A stretch of 64,000 bases of DNA from the NCBI GenBank assembly GCA_003315335.1, contig QNRL01000004.1:186001-250000 (forward strand). Reading direction: 5' to 3'. The DNA comes from Pseudocitrobacter faecalis (GTDB lineage: Bacteria; Pseudomonadota; Gammaproteobacteria; Enterobacterales; Enterobacteriaceae). Made by a program: the position numbers and the translations under genes. Each line of letters begins with the position of its first letter. Position 1 is the stretch's first letter. This document shows positions 44,349 to 53,274 of the stretch, in pieces. Under the pieces are notes generated by a model. It did not search any database and was not told where the DNA came from. It saw only the letters and a list, made by a program, of their open reading frames with translations.

Positions 44349-45203
44349 CTACTGAAAACGGGCGCGATATTCACCCGGCGTCAGACCAAACTGACGCCGG
44401 AACAGGCGGCAAAAATAGTCGCTGTCCGGATACCCACAGCGACCCGCCACATCGCCTATCGACAAGTTGTACTTCTGCAAGATGATACGCGCTTTCGCCA
44501 TCCGTACCCATCGCACGTAATCGACAAATCCCATTGTTCCGTGTTGAGCAAAAAGCTTTGAAAGATGATTTGGCGTGATGTTGAAAAATTCAGCCACGCT
44601 CTCCCGCGTGAGCGGTTGGGCAAAGTTATCCTGAATCCAGTTACAGACACTCTGGTATAAAAATTCCGTTCGTGGCTGCTGTTTACGCGGATCTGACGTA
44701 ACAACCTTTCGGCAAAGATGCAGCAGACTTAAGGTAAGTGGCTGTATGATGGGCTGATCCTGCGGCGTGCGGCTAAGATGGGTAAGGGCGGTCAACATGG
44801 CTTCCGCTTCACCGCGTTGTGGGTGGGGAAGCTCAAGCTGTCGGGTTGGGCGAAAAAAAGGTGTTGTTCGATTATCGTAAAACGACAGGCCAAGCCAGGC
44901 GGGGGAAAACACGAGACTTAACAGCATCACTGGCCCCTTGCTAGCGGGAAGGTTTGCTGCGCGGGCGGGAATAAACAGCATCTCTCCTTGCGTCAGATGC
45001 TGTTGTTTGGGCTCAAGGGCATTGCTGTACTCGCCGCGCAAAACGATATCAAGACGCGGGATATCGATACATAAGCTTCCCGGAGGCAGCTTTTTTGCGC
45101 TACCCGCAAACCACACCCGTCCAAGCCGCTGTGGATTTAACACCACCCCACTTAGCAGGTCGGCAAAAAATTGCTGGTCAGCGGGTAAGCGGGGGGCGGC
45201 CAT
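44349..45203 (-). CDS. ypdC: AraC-family regulator YpdC
   Basis: 284 residues. An N-terminal cupin-like sensory part is followed by the C-terminal double helix-turn-helix (about 185-284): FFNITPNHLSKLFAQHGTMGFVDYVRWVRMAKARIILQK and DVAGRCGYPDSDYFCRLFRRQFGLTPGEYRARFQ. It is in the same direction as ypdB/ypdA (nine bases after the ypdB stop) and convergent with the fry operon. The targets are unknown; fry is the natural candidate by position. Confidence 0.92.
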   Translation of the reverse strand: MAAPRLPADQQFFADLLSGVVLNPQRLGRVWFAGSAKKLPPGSLCIDIPRLDIVLRGEYSNALEPKQQHLTQGEMLFIPARAANLPASKGPVMLLSLVFSPAWLGLSFYDNRTTPFFRPTRQLELPHPQRGEAEAMLTALTHLSRTPQDQPIIQPLTLSLLHLCRKVVTSDPRKQQPRTEFLYQSVCNWIQDNFAQPLTRESVAEFFNITPNHLSKLFAQHGTMGFVDYVRWVRMAKARIILQKYNLSIGDVAGRCGYPDSDYFCRLFRRQFGLTPGEYRARFQ

Positions 45204-45212
45204 GCAAGCTCC

Positions 45213-45950
45213 TTACAAATGCATCAACTGACGAAACTCTTTCACCTTACTGCGGCTGACGGGCACCTGAAAATCCAGGTCGCGCAGGCGCAGGATATAG
45301 GTGTTATTAAACCACGGCTCAATCTCGCGGATCTTATCCAGATTCACACAATACGATCGATGGCAGCGGAAGAAGTGGGTGGCCGGAAGCTTGCTGCAAA
45401 ACTCCGTGATGTTCATGGGCATCACATACGATTCACGTTTGGTGTACACGAAGGTCATTTTCTCGTGCGCTTCGGCGTAGTAAATATCGTTGATGCTGGT
45501 GACGATAATGCGCTCATCTTTGATCAGATTGATGGTGTCATTTTCGCGCGCAGTCGTCCCCGGTATCGCTGTACTGCCGCCCGCCTGCTGTTGCCAGGCG
45601 CTTTGCAGTTTCTGCAACATGCTGATAATCCGCGATTCCTGGTAGGGTTTAAGAATGTAATCAAACGCCTCCAGTTCGAATGCTTCTACCGCATGTTCTT
45701 TCCATGCAGTGATAAACACGATAAACGGTTTATGGGCAAACTGGCTGATGCTTTGCGCCAGCAGCACGCCATCCAGCGAAGGAATATTGATATCAAGGAA
45801 GATGGCGTCCACTTTGTTGTGTTGCAAAAAACGCAGCACGTCAAGGCCGTCGTCAAACGTACCGACTATTTCCATCTGGCTGTGTTCTTTAATAAGCCAG
45901 GTCAGTTCCTGTTGCGCCAGAATTTCGTCTTCAACAATGATGACTTTCAT
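45213..45950 (-). CDS. ypdB: LytTR response regulator YpdB (PyrR)
   Basis: 245 residues. A receiver domain (1-120) has the acidic pair VEDE near the N-terminus and phospho-Asp in DAIFLDINIPSLDG (about residue 53); the C-terminal LytTR DNA-binding domain is at about 140-245 (THFFRCHRSYCVNLDKIREIEPWF). With YpdA it forms the pyruvate-responsive pair that activates yhjX in E. coli (established). It starts nine bases after the ypdA stop. Confidence 0.95.
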   Translation of the reverse strand: MKVIIVEDEILAQQELTWLIKEHSQMEIVGTFDDGLDVLRFLQHNKVDAIFLDINIPSLDGVLLAQSISQFAHKPFIVFITAWKEHAVEAFELEAFDYILKPYQESRIISMLQKLQSAWQQQAGGSTAIPGTTARENDTINLIKDERIIVTSINDIYYAEAHEKMTFVYTKRESYVMPMNITEFCSKLPATHFFRCHRSYCVNLDKIREIEPWFNNTYILRLRDLDFQVPVSRSKVKEFRQLMHL

Positions 45951-45959
45951 TTTCTCTCC

Positions 45960-47660
45960 CTATAACGGCAGCAGAGTGGCGGGAGCCGTTACCGGCGTGC
46001 GCGCGTTAGGAATATAAAACGCGATTTCCGTGCCGGGTTCCAGACGGCGGATATGCAGCCCCTCGCCATACAACAATTTTACCCGGTGATGAACGTTCAG
46101 CAGGCCAATTTTATTGCCCGGCATTTCATTGGCTTCAACGCGGGCGATGACCTGTGGGTCAATACCGTGCCCAGTGTCGCGCACGCTGATGCGCACGCGG
46201 TTGCCGCTTTCAGTAATACTAATGGTCACCACGCCTTTACCCTTACAGGGCTGGATGCCGTGAACGATGGCATTTTCGACCAATGGCTGAATCAGCAGGC
46301 TTGGGATCACGCAGTTCACTTCATCATCGATGTCATAGATAACCGTCAGCTTATCGCCAAATCGCGCCTGCTCAATGGCGATGTAATCTTTGATTTGGTA
46401 CAGCTCTTTGCGGATATCAATCTGCTCATCGTCTTTCAATTCAATGTTATAGCGCAGATAGCGAGAGAGATTAAAAATCAACTGGCGCGCGGTGTCCGGA
46501 TTCAGGCGAATGGAGGACGAAATCGCGTTTAGCGCATTAAACAAAAAATGGGGATTAATCTTGCTTTGTAGGGCGCGAAGCTCTGCCTTATTTGCCATTT
46601 CCCGCAGTTGCTCGGCGCGCGACACTTCCAGCTGCGTCGAGATAATCTGCGACAGGCCAACCGCCATCTCCTGCAAGGATGACGTGATCTGGTGTGCGTG
46701 GCAGTAGTAGATTTTCAGCGTTCCGGTTACCACGCCTTTCTCCCACAAGGGAATCACCAGCATCGAGTGGATTTCCGGGGTACGATAAGCCTCATCATTG
46801 TTTTTAATAATGATTTTTCCACTGCTTATCGCTTCGAATGTGGTTGGGCTAATTATATCGTCCTGATCGCGATAGTTATTTTCCCCTACGCCAACATACG
46901 CCAGCACGTGGTCAGTATTGGTGATCGCCACCGCATCGGCGTGGATATCGTTGCGAATGATGTCACACACCTGACGCAGGGATTCGCTATTCACATGACG
47001 GAACAGCGGCAGCGTTTTGTTGGCGATATCAAGCGCCAGCTTGGCCTGTCGCGCTGCGCTGGCCTCTTTTTCCCCCTCGACGCTCTGCACCAGCAGTACG
47101 ATAAAACCGATACAGACGCTACCAAGAATCATCGGAATACCGATTTTAGAAACGATATCGATACCGAGGGCGGTGGTTGGTGCCCAGATGATCACCAGTA
47201 TCATGGTCAGGGTTTCACACAGCATCCCGGCCAGAATACCGATGCGCCAGTGTTGCGCTTTAGGGATTTTGACGTTAATCCAGCCGGAAAGTAGCCCGGC
47301 AATGATACTGGTGATGAAACAGGGCACGGCAGTAACGCCACCAATATCAATCAGATAGCGGTGCACCCCGGCAATCAACCCGACGATTGCCCCAACCCAC
47401 GGGCCAAACAAAATGCCGCCGGACATCACCGCGATAATACGTACATTCACCAGCGATCCCTCCACCGGTACGCCCGACCAGGTGCTGAACAGAGCGAAGA
47501 GCGAAAAGATCGCGCTGACGGCAAGCAGCTCTTTTGGGGTGTGGGCCGTTTTGTGCAGCAGTTCGCGGAAGAGGCGGATACGGATCAGGAAAAACAGGCA
47601 GATTAGCATCAGCGCTGCGCGGTCGAACACCGCCAGCAGCATGTTGAAAATTTCGTGCAT
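45960..47660 (-). CDS. ypdA: Sensor histidine kinase YpdA (PyrS), LytS type
   Basis: 566 residues. The N-terminal 5TM-LYT membrane domain covers about 1-200, then a GAF domain (about 225-345), a HisK domain with His in [21 protein letters not shown] (about 370), and a HATPase domain with [11 protein letters not shown] and RDTGHGIDP. It senses extracellular pyruvate and phosphorylates YpdB (established for E. coli). It begins the ypdA-ypdB-ypdC block and is divergent from alaC. Confidence 0.94.
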   Translation of the reverse strand: MHEIFNMLLAVFDRAALMLICLFFLIRIRLFRELLHKTAHTPKELLAVSAIFSLFALFSTWSGVPVEGSLVNVRIIAVMSGGILFGPWVGAIVGLIAGVHRYLIDIGGVTAVPCFITSIIAGLLSGWINVKIPKAQHWRIGILAGMLCETLTMILVIIWAPTTALGIDIVSKIGIPMILGSVCIGFIVLLVQSVEGEKEASAARQAKLALDIANKTLPLFRHVNSESLRQVCDIIRNDIHADAVAITNTDHVLAYVGVGENNYRDQDDIISPTTFEAISSGKIIIKNNDEAYRTPEIHSMLVIPLWEKGVVTGTLKIYYCHAHQITSSLQEMAVGLSQIISTQLEVSRAEQLREMANKAELRALQSKINPHFLFNALNAISSSIRLNPDTARQLIFNLSRYLRYNIELKDDEQIDIRKELYQIKDYIAIEQARFGDKLTVIYDIDDEVNCVIPSLLIQPLVENAIVHGIQPCKGKGVVTISITESGNRVRISVRDTGHGIDPQVIARVEANEMPGNKIGLLNVHHRVKLLYGEGLHIRRLEPGTEIAFYIPNARTPVTAPATLLPL

Positions 47661-48046
47661 GGGAACGCCGGGTTTATCAGGAAAGTCTTATGATAAGAAA
47701 CCCCGCGCCAGATGACCAGTTGTCTGGATAGGAGGATGAAAATTCATAATCCATAAAAATAAAAGGGGATTAAACGATGATCGGCTAATCAACGGGGAAA
47801 AGGGGATGCTTAAGATTTTTTCATGAGAACAACAGGATAAAATTAAGTTAATTAAATGTTGTCAAAAAATGCAGTTATGAACGCTGGTGGATTCTTCGTT
47901 TTTTAAGCTTCCCCTTTTGGCAGCAAAAACTATTTTTTGCCTTACCCCTCGACAGACGGTTTTTTTTCAGGCTATTTTCTAAACACGCCACTGTCGTGGC
48001 AGCGTCGCTCGGACGGTCCGGGCGCTAACGTGAATCTGAGGAACCT
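47661..48046. other. ypdA-alaC intergenic region, AT-rich, two divergent promoters expected
   Basis: No gene is visible in 386 bases. For alaC a possible -35 TCGACA and -10 TATTTT pair (18 bases apart, about 47949-47978) is present. The alaC leader (about 47985-48030) contains a GCCAC-TGTC-GTGGC hairpin and a CGGAC-G-GTCCG inverted repeat. A nine-codon reading frame (47877-47906) lacks a Shine-Dalgarno and is not annotated. Confidence 0.4.
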
Positions 48047-49285
48047 ATGGCTGAATTCAGTCCTGAACGCCGTTTTACGCGTATCGATCGCTTGCCCCCG
48101 TATGTTTTTAACATCACCGCTGAACTGAAAATGGCTGCGCGTCGGCGCGGCGAAGATATTATCGATTTCAGTATGGGTAACCCGGACGGTGCGACCCCGC
48201 CGCATATTGTCGAAAAACTCTGTACCGTCGCCCAGCGTCCGGATACGCACGGTTACTCAACCTCGCGCGGGATCCCGCGTCTGCGTCGCGCCATTTCGCG
48301 CTGGTATCAGGAGCGCTACGATGTAGAGATCGACCCCGAAAGCGAAGCGATCGTCACCATCGGTTCGAAAGAGGGGCTGGCGCACCTGATGTTAGCCACG
48401 CTCGACCATGGCGACACGGTGCTGGTGCCCAATCCCAGCTATCCGATTCACATTTACGGTGCGGTGATTGCCGGCGCGCAGGTGCGCTCGGTGCCGCTGG
48501 TGGAAGGCGTCGACTTCTTTAACGAGCTGGAACGCGCCATTCGTGAAAGCTATCCAAAGCCGAAAATGATGATTCTGGGCTTCCCGTCGAACCCGACAGC
48601 CCAGTGCGTTGAGCTGGAATTCTTCGAAAAAGTGGTCGCGCTGGCGAAACGCTATGACGTGCTGGTGGTGCACGACCTCGCTTACGCCGACATCGTCTAC
48701 GATGGCTGGAAAGCACCGTCGATCATGCAGGTGCCCGGTGCGCGCGATGTGGCGGTTGAGTTCTTCACCTTATCGAAAAGTTACAACATGGCCGGATGGC
48801 GCATCGGCTTTATGGTCGGTAACAAAACGCTGGTTAACGCGCTGGCCAGGATTAAAAGCTATCACGACTACGGTACGTTTACGCCACTTCAGGTTGCGGC
48901 CATTGCGGCACTGGAAGGCGATCAGCAGTGTGTGCGCGACATTGCCGCGCAGTATAAACGTCGCCGTGACGTGTTGGTGAAAGGGTTGCATGAGGCGGGC
49001 TGGATGGTTGAATGCCCGAAAGCGTCAATGTACGTATGGGCGAAAATCCCTGAACCGTATGCTGCAATGGGCTCGCTGGAGTTTGCTAAAAAGCTGCTGC
49101 AGGACGCGAAAGTGTGCGTTTCGCCAGGCATTGGTTTCGGTGATTACGGCGATACCCATGTGCGCTTCGCACTGATTGAAAACCGTGACCGTATTCGTCA
49201 GGCGGTGAGGGGTATTAAAGCCATGTTTCGCGCCGATGGCCTGCTGCCTTCCGGTACGAAGCACGCGGCGGAAAACGCCGAATAA
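48047..49285 (+). CDS. alaC: Glutamate-pyruvate aminotransferase AlaC
   Basis: 412 residues of class I/II PLP aminotransferases. The PLP Lys is in [20 protein letters not shown]; other PLP contacts are in [19 protein letters not shown] and [12 protein letters not shown]. It matches E. coli AlaC (YfdZ), which makes alanine from pyruvate and glutamate. Its location next to a pyruvate-sensing two-component system is conserved. The ATG 48047 is preceded by GAGGAAC. It is followed by a strong terminator. Confidence 0.96.
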   Translation: MAEFSPERRFTRIDRLPPYVFNITAELKMAARRRGEDIIDFSMGNPDGATPPHIVEKLCTVAQRPDTHGYSTSRGIPRLRRAISRWYQERYDVEIDPESEAIVTIGSKEGLAHLMLATLDHGDTVLVPNPSYPIHIYGAVIAGAQVRSVPLVEGVDFFNELERAIRESYPKPKMMILGFPSNPTAQCVELEFFEKVVALAKRYDVLVVHDLAYADIVYDGWKAPSIMQVPGARDVAVEFFTLSKSYNMAGWRIGFMVGNKTLVNALARIKSYHDYGTFTPLQVAAIAALEGDQQCVRDIAAQYKRRRDVLVKGLHEAGWMVECPKASMYVWAKIPEPYAAMGSLEFAKKLLQDAKVCVSPGIGFGDYGDTHVRFALIENRDRIRQAVRGIKAMFRADGLLPSGTKHAAENAE

Positions 49286-49293
49286 TAAAACGC

Positions 49294-49323
49294 AAACAGG
49301 AGCCAAAAGGCTCCTGTTTTTTT
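49294..49323. terminator. Bidirectional terminator between alaC and ypdK
   Basis: AAACAGGAGCC (49294-49304), AAAA loop, GGCTCCTGTTT (49309-49319), then T to 49323: an 11-bp perfect stem serving alaC and, on the other strand, ypdK. Confidence 0.93.
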
Positions 49324-49333
49324 ACATTCTTAA

Positions 49334-49405
49334 TTAGATCATCAGGGCAAATGTACCGGCCCAAACGATGACCATAAACGACACACCCATAAATAAATAT
49401 TTCAC
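49334..49405 (-). CDS. ypdK: Small membrane protein YpdK (23 residues)
   Basis: The minus-strand frame starting with GTG (49405-49403) encodes MKYLFMGVSFMVIVWAGTF followed by ALMI and a TAA stop. It differs from E. coli YpdK at only two or three residues. It is one hydrophobic helix, an inner-membrane microprotein of unknown function. A GGAGAG Shine-Dalgarno lies seven bases before the GTG, and a promoter with -10 TATAAA is upstream at 49431-49458. Convergent with alaC, as in E. coli. Confidence 0.93.
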   Translation of the reverse strand: MKYLFMGVSFMVIVWAGTFALMI

Positions 49406-49430
49406 GACTCATCTCTCCGCGTACTTCACG

Positions 49431-49458
49431 TTTATACGCTCTAACGAAAACATGTCCT
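49431..49458 (-). promoter_or_regulatory. Probable ypdK promoter
   Basis: On the minus strand: AGGACA (49453-49458), 16 bases, TATAAA (49431-49436), about 25 bases before the ypdK start. Confidence 0.5.
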
Positions 49459-49718
49459 GTTGTGACATTGTGAGCTGACGCACATTGGCATCACCTCAGA
49501 ATTTGGTGCATCACTGCTCCAGATGGCGCTAATGTACGCTTAATTTTAGGGGGTGACAAGTGAGATTTTTTTATTAATTTTTAGTTACTTACAACTGTCG
49601 TGAATCGACGACACATTAATTTCTCACGGTAATATTTTGCCTTTCAGCGACGCGCTTTTTTTGGAAAGCATTCTAAGTAAACCACATTGATTTAATGGTT
49701 AATTTTACCTTGAACGCA
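49459..49718. other. AT-rich gene-free stretch between ypdK and iadA
   Basis: No coding sequence is visible. It contains TGTCGT-N6-ACGACA (49596-49613), a 6-bp inverted repeat that could be an operator. This is the boundary where the order stops matching E. coli (lpxP follows ypdK there). Confidence 0.35.
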
Positions 49719-49743
49719 GGCGGGAGAACGTGCTTCTCCCGCC
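49719..49743 (-). terminator. Hairpin after iadA
   Basis: GGCGGGAGAA (49719-49728), five-base loop, TTCTCCCGCC (49734-49743), nine bases beyond the iadA stop on the minus strand. A strong perfect stem without a long T-run. Confidence 0.7.
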
Positions 49744-49752
49744 CGTAAGGCA

Positions 49753-50916
49753 TTACTCAAAAGTTCCTTTCACACAGGCATAGCCGTTCCGCACCAGCAT
49801 TCTCCCTTTCGCCCAGACCTCATCAATATGTAAGCCCGCCGTCATAATAATAAAATCGGCATCGCAGCCTTCAGCCAGGCGCCCTTTATGCGCGAAACCG
49901 AGGAATTCGGCGACGGTTTGCGTGAACGGGCGCAGGGCCTGTTCCAGCGGAAGTTGATGGTGTTGAACCAACTGTTGAAGCGTCCCCAGCAACGACTCGA
50001 ATCCGGCGACACCGATTCCGGTCAGCTTGCCTTCGGCGTTAAACACTGGCTGGCTGCCATTACCGTCGGAACTCACCGTTATACGCTCAAGCGGCACGCC
50101 GTCGCGTAGAGCGCTGGCGATAGCGTTTGCCGCATCAATGGGCGTCTCAATGCTGCTGGTGATATCGATAAATCCGCCCCGGATGGCAAACGCTTTTGCC
50201 TCGGTAAATAGCGGCTCAGCGCGGTTAACATGGGTAGGCAGCAGCTTGTTTATCGGCACATCAGCGTGTTGCAGGATGGCTTCCAGTGGTGCAATCCCGC
50301 GCGGGCTGTTACCCATATGAAATACGCTAACGCCTGCTTTTTCACCCAGTAAACCACCGACGCGCGCGAGCGCCGCCATATTGGCGAGCTGCTCATTGCC
50401 CGGCGCGGAGGAGCGGTGATCGGAGATCGCGCATTTCACGCCAATCACTTTATCGATGAGTGCCACATCGCGATCCACGCTGCCGGTGATAGTTGGCGAG
50501 GGCAGGGAGTATGCACCCGTCAGCATCCACGCGCTAATACCTTCATTCTCCAGCGCCCGGGTTTTCGCCAGTAGCGATTCCGGATGACGGGTAATGCCAT
50601 CGGTACCCAGCAGCCCGACAACGGAGGTAATACCCGCTTCTACCAGCTTCGACAGCCGCACTTCCGGCGTACGTGTATGCGGCCCGGCTTCGCCACCACC
50701 GCCAATCAGGTGCACGTGCTGGTCAATAAAACCGGGGCAGACAATGGCCTGTTGCAGATGAATGACTTCGCAGCCAGGCAGCCCGCTGGCGTCGATTTCC
50801 GGGGCGATGGCGACAATTTTTCCTGCGGCAATCAAAAAATCCTGTACGCCGCGATCGTCCGGTGCATAGAGATGCGCTTGCTTAAACAGACGCAGACCGG
50901 GCAGGGTGATTTCCAT
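49753..50916 (-). CDS. iadA: Isoaspartyl dipeptidase IadA
   Basis: 387 residues of the amidohydrolase superfamily. The binuclear metal site is seen as DQHVHL (HxH), the carboxylated Lys in VIGVKCAISDH, His in VFHMG and in LPTHVNR, and the Asp in SSDGNGSQP. It aligns along its whole length with E. coli IadA (390 residues), which cleaves isoaspartyl (beta-Asp) dipeptides from damaged proteins. It starts 12 bases after yjiG in a yjiH-yjiG-iadA operon, the same trio as in E. coli, where it lies elsewhere on the chromosome. Confidence 0.92.
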   Translation of the reverse strand: MEITLPGLRLFKQAHLYAPDDRGVQDFLIAAGKIVAIAPEIDASGLPGCEVIHLQQAIVCPGFIDQHVHLIGGGGEAGPHTRTPEVRLSKLVEAGITSVVGLLGTDGITRHPESLLAKTRALENEGISAWMLTGAYSLPSPTITGSVDRDVALIDKVIGVKCAISDHRSSAPGNEQLANMAALARVGGLLGEKAGVSVFHMGNSPRGIAPLEAILQHADVPINKLLPTHVNRAEPLFTEAKAFAIRGGFIDITSSIETPIDAANAIASALRDGVPLERITVSSDGNGSQPVFNAEGKLTGIGVAGFESLLGTLQQLVQHHQLPLEQALRPFTQTVAEFLGFAHKGRLAEGCDADFIIMTAGLHIDEVWAKGRMLVRNGYACVKGTFE

Positions 50917-50928
50917 ATAAAACCTCTC

Positions 50929-51390
50929 CTATACAAGCAATTGCATTACCCAAAGGGAAAGCAGGGCGTTGATGACGCAAATGGTGATGATGTGCGGATA
51001 ATATTTCGGGTTAACCCCCGCCGTGCCCAGACAGCGCCCGGTATTCTGCACCGGGTTGCCCATCAGATAGATCGCGGGAAGCAACACCGTCGCATCATGG
51101 CCGTTCAGTGCGCCCGAAACGACCAGGCTCGCGCAGACGCCGATTCCGCCCCCCATACTCATCACCGAGGCCAGCAGCACGGCCGCCGCTTCTCCTGGCA
51201 ATCCCCACAGCCCCATCACCGGTTCGAAAACCTTGCCTACTATATCCAGCAATCCCGTGACCTTCAGTGCCTGAATGATCACAAATGCCATCACCACGTT
51301 GGGCAACAGGCTGGTGGTGGCGATGGTGAAACCGCGGCGGGCCCCCTCGACAAACAGATCCATCACGTTCTTACGGGCGTGCGTGTTCAT
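50929..51390 (-). CDS. yjiG: YjiG, nucleoside-recognition-domain membrane protein
   Basis: 153 residues from MNTHARKNVMDLFVEGARRGFTIATTSLLPNVVMAFVII, closely matching E. coli YjiG. Four or so hydrophobic segments and the Gate/nucleoside-recognition fold features (GLPGEAAAVLLASVMSMGGGIGV, YLMGNPVQNTGRCLG) are visible. With YjiH it probably forms a two-part membrane transporter; pairing with iadA suggests peptide or amino-acid traffic (inference). The start overlaps the end of yjiH by 20 bases. Confidence 0.88.
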   Translation of the reverse strand: MNTHARKNVMDLFVEGARRGFTIATTSLLPNVVMAFVIIQALKVTGLLDIVGKVFEPVMGLWGLPGEAAAVLLASVMSMGGGIGVCASLVVSGALNGHDATVLLPAIYLMGNPVQNTGRCLGTAGVNPKYYPHIITICVINALLSLWVMQLLV

Positions 51391-52048
51391 CCACGGCCTC
51401 CTTGCGTTGACGGCTTTCGATTTGCGCGATCCATAACCGTAACAGGTTTGCGCCAACAAACTTAAATACCAGAATCACCGCCAGCGGGGTGATCACCGGC
51501 ACCGTTATTACCGTAAATAGCGCCGCGCCAGAGGAAAAATAGTTAGTAATAATGGCGCTGCCGCTGGTCTGAAAGGTGGCGAATATCGCGCGTTCCTGGT
51601 CGCTAATAGCGCCTTCCTCCGCCAGTTCTTTCGTCATCCCCGCCGCGGCATCGGTATTTTGCAGGTTGGCAATCAACGCCAGCGAGCAAATGCCCGGTAT
51701 GCCAAGAAGAGGCCTGAGGATAGGCGTCATGAGCTGCTGCGCGGCGCGTAAGCCACCCAGCCCTTCGGTAACAGAAATAATGCCAAGCGACAAAATTACC
51801 GAAGGGGCCAGTTCAAGGGCAAAGAGAAAACCATCCTTCGCCCCCGTACCGCCTGTTCCGCGAAACGACACGACGCTTTCTCCGGCACTGTTAACCGCGC
51901 CAAACGTGCCGTTCAGCACGGTAAAGTCAAATACTCGCCACCATTCGGTGGATTTCGCAAAAAAGCCAGAAAAGAAAATGACGGTCATGAAAAAGGCAAG
52001 ATAACCCACCCAACTGACCTTCTCCTGCATCGGGGATGTTTTTTCCAT
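51371..52048 (-). CDS. yjiH: YjiH, nucleoside-recognition-domain membrane protein
   Basis: 225 residues with about five hydrophobic helices and a Gate-like domain (GLGGLRAAQQLMTPILRPLLGIPGICSLALIANLQNTDAAAGMTKEL). It is the partner of YjiG and matches E. coli YjiH (about 227). First gene of the yjiH-yjiG-iadA operon, with a strong GGAGGGA Shine-Dalgarno. The C-terminal part RLWIAQIESRQRKEAVDEHARP overlaps the yjiG start. Confidence 0.88.
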   Translation of the reverse strand: MEKTSPMQEKVSWVGYLAFFMTVIFFSGFFAKSTEWWRVFDFTVLNGTFGAVNSAGESVVSFRGTGGTGAKDGFLFALELAPSVILSLGIISVTEGLGGLRAAQQLMTPILRPLLGIPGICSLALIANLQNTDAAAGMTKELAEEGAISDQERAIFATFQTSGSAIITNYFSSGAALFTVITVPVITPLAVILVFKFVGANLLRLWIAQIESRQRKEAVDEHARP

Positions 52049-52154
52049 ACTTCCCTCCGGTTGACGTTATCCCTGAAACGCAGCCTCCAAAGTAGATGAA
52101 GCGCAGCGGGAAACGAACCCTACGGGAAATTTTTCAGAATTCATAAAGGCATGT

Positions 52155-52184
52155 GAGAGGGACGATGATTTTATCGGCCCTCTC
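52155..52184 (-). terminator. Hairpin after the SDR gene
   Basis: GAGAGGG (52155-52161) pairs with CCCTCTC (52178-52184) and an inner CGAT/ATCG stem. It lies about 28 bases beyond the SDR stop on the minus strand. Confidence 0.6.
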
Positions 52185-52212
52185 TGATTTAGGTAGGCCG
52201 TTGTGCTGAGGG

Positions 52213-52956
52213 CTACGCCGTTAACCCCCCATCTACCGCCATACACGCGCCGTTCACGTACGACGATTCCGGCCCGGCAAGCCAGGCGACAAGATTGGCG
52301 ATTTCATGGGGTTTGCCAAAACGCTTCATCGGGTTGGCGTTGATTAAGTACTCAGCATGCTCCCCGTCGAGTGGGTTCATATCCGTTGCGACCGGCCCCG
52401 GCTGAACATCATTCACCGTAATATTGCGCTCGCTCAGATCCCACGCCAGCCCACGCACCATGCGGGCGACGGCGGCTTTAGTTACGCCGTACACCGTAGA
52501 GCCAGGCCCCCGGCCTGCGCTGCTGACGATGCTGCCGATAGTGATAATCCGCCCGCCGGGCTGAAAATGGGGGAGCGCCGCTTTAACTGCGACAAACGGC
52601 CCACGCACGTTAACGTTGTAGCTCAGGTCGAAATCCTCCAGCGAAAAACTCTCGATATCACCCATCCGCAAAACGCCCGCGTTATAGACCAGAATATCCA
52701 GCCCGCCCAATGCCTGGGCCGCCTGATTTACGGCTTCTGTAAGCTGCGCGGCATCGCCGCTGTCGGCCTGAAATGCCTGCACCGCTTTTTCCTGCTGCCG
52801 ATAATTTTCTACCTGTTGCTGCACGCGTTCGCCGGATGACACCCACGTGAAGGCGACGGTTGCGCCTTCATCGCTAAGCCTGCGAACAATCGCTTCGCCA
52901 ATACCGCGCGAGCCGCCGATAACCAGAGCCTTTTTTCCTGCCAGTGATTGAGTCAT
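52213..52956 (-). CDS. Short-chain dehydrogenase, BdcA-like
   Basis: 247 residues from MTQSLAGKKALVIGGSRGIGEAIVRR; an in-frame start at 53019 would add 21 residues of unlikely sequence. The nucleotide-binding motif is GGSRGIG (residues 14-20), NAG at about 91-93, and the catalytic set is S...YGVTK. The GGSRGIG and AIVRR features and the WLAGPESSYVNGA end resemble E. coli BdcA, a cyclic-di-GMP-binding dispersal protein, but the identity seems too low to name it. Divergent from the exported hydrolase gene. The substrate is unknown. Confidence 0.82.
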   Translation of the reverse strand: MTQSLAGKKALVIGGSRGIGEAIVRRLSDEGATVAFTWVSSGERVQQQVENYRQQEKAVQAFQADSGDAAQLTEAVNQAAQALGGLDILVYNAGVLRMGDIESFSLEDFDLSYNVNVRGPFVAVKAALPHFQPGGRIITIGSIVSSAGRGPGSTVYGVTKAAVARMVRGLAWDLSERNITVNDVQPGPVATDMNPLDGEHAEYLINANPMKRFGKPHEIANLVAWLAGPESSYVNGACMAVDGGLTA

Positions 52957-53274
52957 TGCGCGACACCTTTTGTGAGAGGTTAAAAAATGACCATCTTGCA
53001 GGCTTAATCTCCTCCTCAACGCCCCTGAGCGTCAAGACTGATTTTTGCTCACTGTGTATCACACTGTATCTGGCACGTACGGTGATACAAAGGCAGGCAA
53101 AAAGGGGGGAGTGGCGGAATACCTTCGACACATGCGGCTGTTTTGATAGTCAGGCGATGAGGCGAAGAGAAATTGTCCCTGCTGGTTAGAATTTACTCAC
53201 TATAATTCCTTCGCTCACTATCGTTTTTGCTTTTTTATCGACCTCTCGTCCATGCCCATGTGCAGGAGTAAAAA
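52957..53274. promoter_or_regulatory. Divergent control region between the SDR and exported-hydrolase genes
   Basis: TGTATCAC (53055-53062) and GTGATACA (53082-53089) form an 8-bp inverted repeat 19 bases apart, and TGTATC is repeated directly at 53065. A perfect -10 TATAAT lies at 53201-53206, about 70 bases before the hydrolase start, but without a clear -35. No coding sequence is visible. Confidence 0.45.

Noticed and set aside
45219-45965. Open frame of 248 codons opposite ypdB
   Set aside because: Antisense shadow of a well-recognised response regulator; the translation has no family features.
47877-47906. Nine-codon leader-peptide-like frame upstream of alaC
   Set aside because: No Shine-Dalgarno, no run of Ala codons and no attenuator-like terminator follows.
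50584-51465. Open frame of 293 codons on the plus strand opposite iadA/yjiG
   Set aside because: It spans two real minus-strand genes and their junction and has no domain or ribosome-binding site.
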